A DNA stretch of 64,000 nt. It comes from Ruegeria sp. ANG-S4. Lineage in GTDB: Bacteria; Pseudomonadota; Alphaproteobacteria; Rhodobacterales; Rhodobacteraceae. The notes under the pieces are model-generated. The model made no database searches, was not told the origin of the DNA, and worked only from the letters and a program-made list of their open reading frames with translations. Within the stretch, counting starts at the first letter, position 1; each line of letters opens with the position of its first letter. This document shows, one piece after another, positions 62,052 through 64,000 of the stretch. Both the position numbers and the translations under genes were made by a program. The DNA is taken from positions 248,001-312,000 of the forward strand of contig NZ_JWLK01000001.1 of assembly GCF_000814005.1 (NCBI RefSeq). Reading direction: 5' to 3'.

Positions 62052-62434
62052 TCGGGATCCATCAGGTGTTGCCAGTGTCGACGTTCGGTTTCGTCCAGTC
62101 GGATAATAGCGCGTGGTGTTCCGAACTCGTGGAACTGAACCTCGAACCCAACCGGATGCTCGATCCAGTCGAAATCCAGCAAGTGCCGGGCCACGGTATC
62201 GGCGCCAAGAGACCAAAGAAGCCCGGCGCCAACGCCGGTTCTGACCAAAGCTGAATGACCGTCATTCGCAAGTGTAACGTCGATGATTTCGTCATCCGGA
62301 AAATGCCGGATCCATTCGCTGCGGGCCTCGTCGGGCGTCATCCGACGCCTTCGGGATCTGCCAGTGAGATGCAGCAAAAGGGTGATCCCGGCAAGGCCGC
62401 CGACAACCAGAACCAAGAGTATTTCAAGCGGCAT
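62048..62434 (-). CDS. Small membrane-anchored protein of unknown function
   Basis: A 128-residue protein with one N-terminal helix (LEILLVLVVGGLAGITLLLH) and a soluble domain of about 95 residues (SEWIRHFPDDEIIDVTLAND, then GFEVQFHEFGTPRAIIRLDE). No family recognised. Its four-base overlap with the sterol-desaturase gene suggests a shared job, possibly as a partner. Confidence 0.7.
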   Translation of the reverse strand: MPLEILLVLVVGGLAGITLLLHLTGRSRRRRMTPDEARSEWIRHFPDDEIIDVTLANDGHSALVRTGVGAGLLWSLGADTVARHLLDFDWIEHPVGFEVQFHEFGTPRAIIRLDETERRHWQHLMDPE

Positions 62435-62493
62435 CCCACCCTCCTGCTTTCAACCTGCAAAGGAGGATTGCACCTGTCAAAGGTGGCGTGGCG

Positions 62494-62823
62494 TCAGTTG
62501 CGCTCTAGCCGATCAAGGATTTCATGCTGCACGACCCGCTGCACAAAAGGACCCAACCCTTCGGGCCCCGAACTGCGATCCTTCAGGTGAATGCAAATAT
62601 CCGGTCGGCGTGCGGCGATGATCCCCACCATTTCGCCCCGAACAGTATCATCGAGTCCCGCGCCCATGATTGCGCAAGCGATACGGGGTTCGGCATCCAG
62701 CTGTCGCCGAACCTCATCCTGATCGTGTGCGCCCAGCCATTGAATTGGCATATGGTCAAGCTGTTGTGCGACGTCGCCGATCACATTGGGCAGTTTCCCG
62801 ATCAGCAGAACCACCGGCTTCAT
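62494..62823 (-). CDS. Hypothetical protein with a Rossmann-like pattern
   Basis: A 109-residue soluble protein alternating hydrophobic strands and helices (KPVVLLIGKLPNVIGDVAQQ, IACAIMGAGL, DICIHLKDRS), similar in layout to a receiver domain but without a convincing phosphorylated aspartate. It follows tlpA on the same strand after its terminator. Function unknown. Confidence 0.6.
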   Translation of the reverse strand: MKPVVLLIGKLPNVIGDVAQQLDHMPIQWLGAHDQDEVRRQLDAEPRIACAIMGAGLDDTVRGEMVGIIAARRPDICIHLKDRSSGPEGLGPFVQRVVQHEILDRLERN

Positions 62824-62850
62824 TGTATGTGTCCCCTCTGGTTAGCGCTA

Positions 62851-62872
62851 AAAAACGGCCCGATGAAGGCCG
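62851..62872 (-). terminator. Rho-independent terminator after tlpA
   Basis: On the minus strand, a 5-base G+C stem CGGCC / GGCCG with a seven-base loop, followed directly by a run of T. It lies 41 bases beyond the tlpA stop. Confidence 0.75.
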
Positions 62873-62912
62873 GTTCAAGACTACCACAAATCCGGTTGAG
62901 CCGCCCGTACTG

Positions 62913-63479
62913 TTAGCTTTCGGCCCCAACCAAGGTCGAGATGATCGCTTTCGCGCTGTCCGAATTCCACTCGGCATCACCAATCAGCCGCGCGATTTCC
63001 TGACCTTCGGGGTTGAGGATAACGGTGATTGGCAAGGCCAGCACGCCAAATTCGCGGGCGGCAACCTGCTTGGGGTCTTGGTGGCGCGGCAAATTCTCGA
63101 TGCCGTTTTCGTCGAAGAATTTCTTGATTCCCGCCGGCGAGTTGCGCCCGGTTGCCAGCGTCAGAACCTGGAATTTGTCGCCACCGAATTCTTCCTGAAG
63201 CTCGGCAATCTGCGGCATTTCCTTCCGGCACGGCGCGCACCATGTCGCCCAGAAGTTTATCAGAACGAATTTTCCAGCATAATCTTCCAGCGTGCCGACC
63301 CCGCCATCATCTTCCAGCTGGAACTCGATCGTCTTGGCAGGTTTCGGCTCTTTATGCAGGATCAGGCGTTTCAGCGTTCCGTCACGCAGCGGCTCGAGGG
63401 TCTCGACATCCGCCGCGATTGCGGCGTTTGCACCCAGCGCAAGGGCCATATAAAGGGGGATCAGACGAAATAGGCGCAT
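62913..63479 (-). CDS. tlpA: Thioredoxin-like periplasmic protein TlpA
   Basis: A 188-residue TlpA/ResA-type disulfide reductase, exported or anchored by its N-terminal helix ([17 protein letters not shown]). The active site is W-C-A-P-C with Cys81 and Cys84 ([16 protein letters not shown]); [16 protein letters not shown] carries the cis-proline region. Such proteins reduce cysteines of cytochrome c or oxidase assembly partners. I start at the ATG that begins the signal helix; longer readings run into argH on the other strand. It is divergent from argH by 21 bases. Confidence 0.92.
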   Translation of the reverse strand: MRLFRLIPLYMALALGANAAIAADVETLEPLRDGTLKRLILHKEPKPAKTIEFQLEDDGGVGTLEDYAGKFVLINFWATWCAPCRKEMPQIAELQEEFGGDKFQVLTLATGRNSPAGIKKFFDENGIENLPRHQDPKQVAAREFGVLALPITVILNPEGQEIARLIGDAEWNSDSAKAIISTLVGAES

Positions 63480-63500
63480 ATCAACTCCGGGTTCTCTTAC

Positions 63501-64000
<500 letters not shown>

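Noticed and set aside
60789-62138. A 449-residue plus-strand open frame
   Set aside because: It lies opposite the sterol-desaturase gene, whose histidine boxes and helices are clear; the translation is rich in Cys, Gln and Arg without domain pattern.

Overview
The window reads as a chromosomal segment of an alphaproteobacterium of the order Rhodobacterales, most likely of the marine Roseobacter group. The support is gene content: GCS2-type glutamate-cysteine ligase, COQ9, an aa3-type cytochrome oxidase subunit IV of 44 residues, PHB synthesis genes phaA/phaB, AzlCD, a DmdC-like acyl-CoA dehydrogenase, a Hint-domain secreted protein, and a dihydroorotase-like protein of the type lacking metal ligands. 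Most genes have GC-rich third positions. I see no rRNA, tRNA, CRISPR array, transposase, integrase or prophage gene, so this is mostly ordinary core genome with a few accessory insertions. No gap between genes reaches 300 bases.

Layout. 1-9.2 kb: end of gshA, a Hint protein, pheS and pheT (split by a 1.6 kb insert that carries an AT-rich secreted protein, two REP-like palindromes and a secreted esterase), ytoQ, a YghU-type glutathione transferase and a small mechanosensitive channel. 9.3-18.3 kb: ald with its divergent Lrp-type regulator, ppk2, a CAP-domain protein with a 45-base tandem repeat, rpsU, coq9, two quinone oxidoreductases flanking a DUF2189 membrane protein, and an outer-membrane barrel. 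18.5-24.2 kb: YHS protein, then a tightly overlapping minus-strand operon pyrB - three small membrane proteins - pyrC-like - plsY, then a cysteine-rich secreted protein. 24.2-31.7 kb: an overlapping plus-strand set (uracil-DNA glycosylase, phosphoesterase, LysE exporter, moaB) and an RND efflux pair.

31.7-41.3 kb: Nudix hydrolase, DsbD-alpha-like protein, yqgE, Sua5, acyl-CoA dehydrogenase with a metallo-beta-lactamase-fold hydrolase, a membrane glycerophosphodiesterase overlapping a phospholipase-A2-like secreted protein, oxidase subunit IV and a lipoprotein. 41.2-48.4 kb: azlCD, a molybdenum-cofactor group (fdhD, mobA, mobB, moeA), greA, and soxR divergent from a VOC protein with a SoxR-like operator between them. 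48.5-64 kb: ETF-ubiquinone oxidoreductase, a TPR protein overlapping ispE, a polyprenyl diphosphate synthase, small DUF proteins, a TrmN6-like methyltransferase, EamA and LysR genes, phaB - small secreted protein - phaA, an EAL protein, a sterol-desaturase-family protein, tlpA and the start of argH.

Functional themes: pyrimidine synthesis joined to membrane proteins and phospholipid synthesis (pyrB to plsY); quinone and isoprenoid supply (coq9, ispE, polyprenyl synthase) together with electron entry to quinone (ETF-QO); cofactor assembly for molybdoenzymes; carbon storage as PHB. The most unusual locus is the pyrB/pyrC operon: its dihydroorotase homologue has lost the metal-binding His-x-His and the catalytic Asp, and three coupled membrane proteins of unknown role sit between the two pyr genes.
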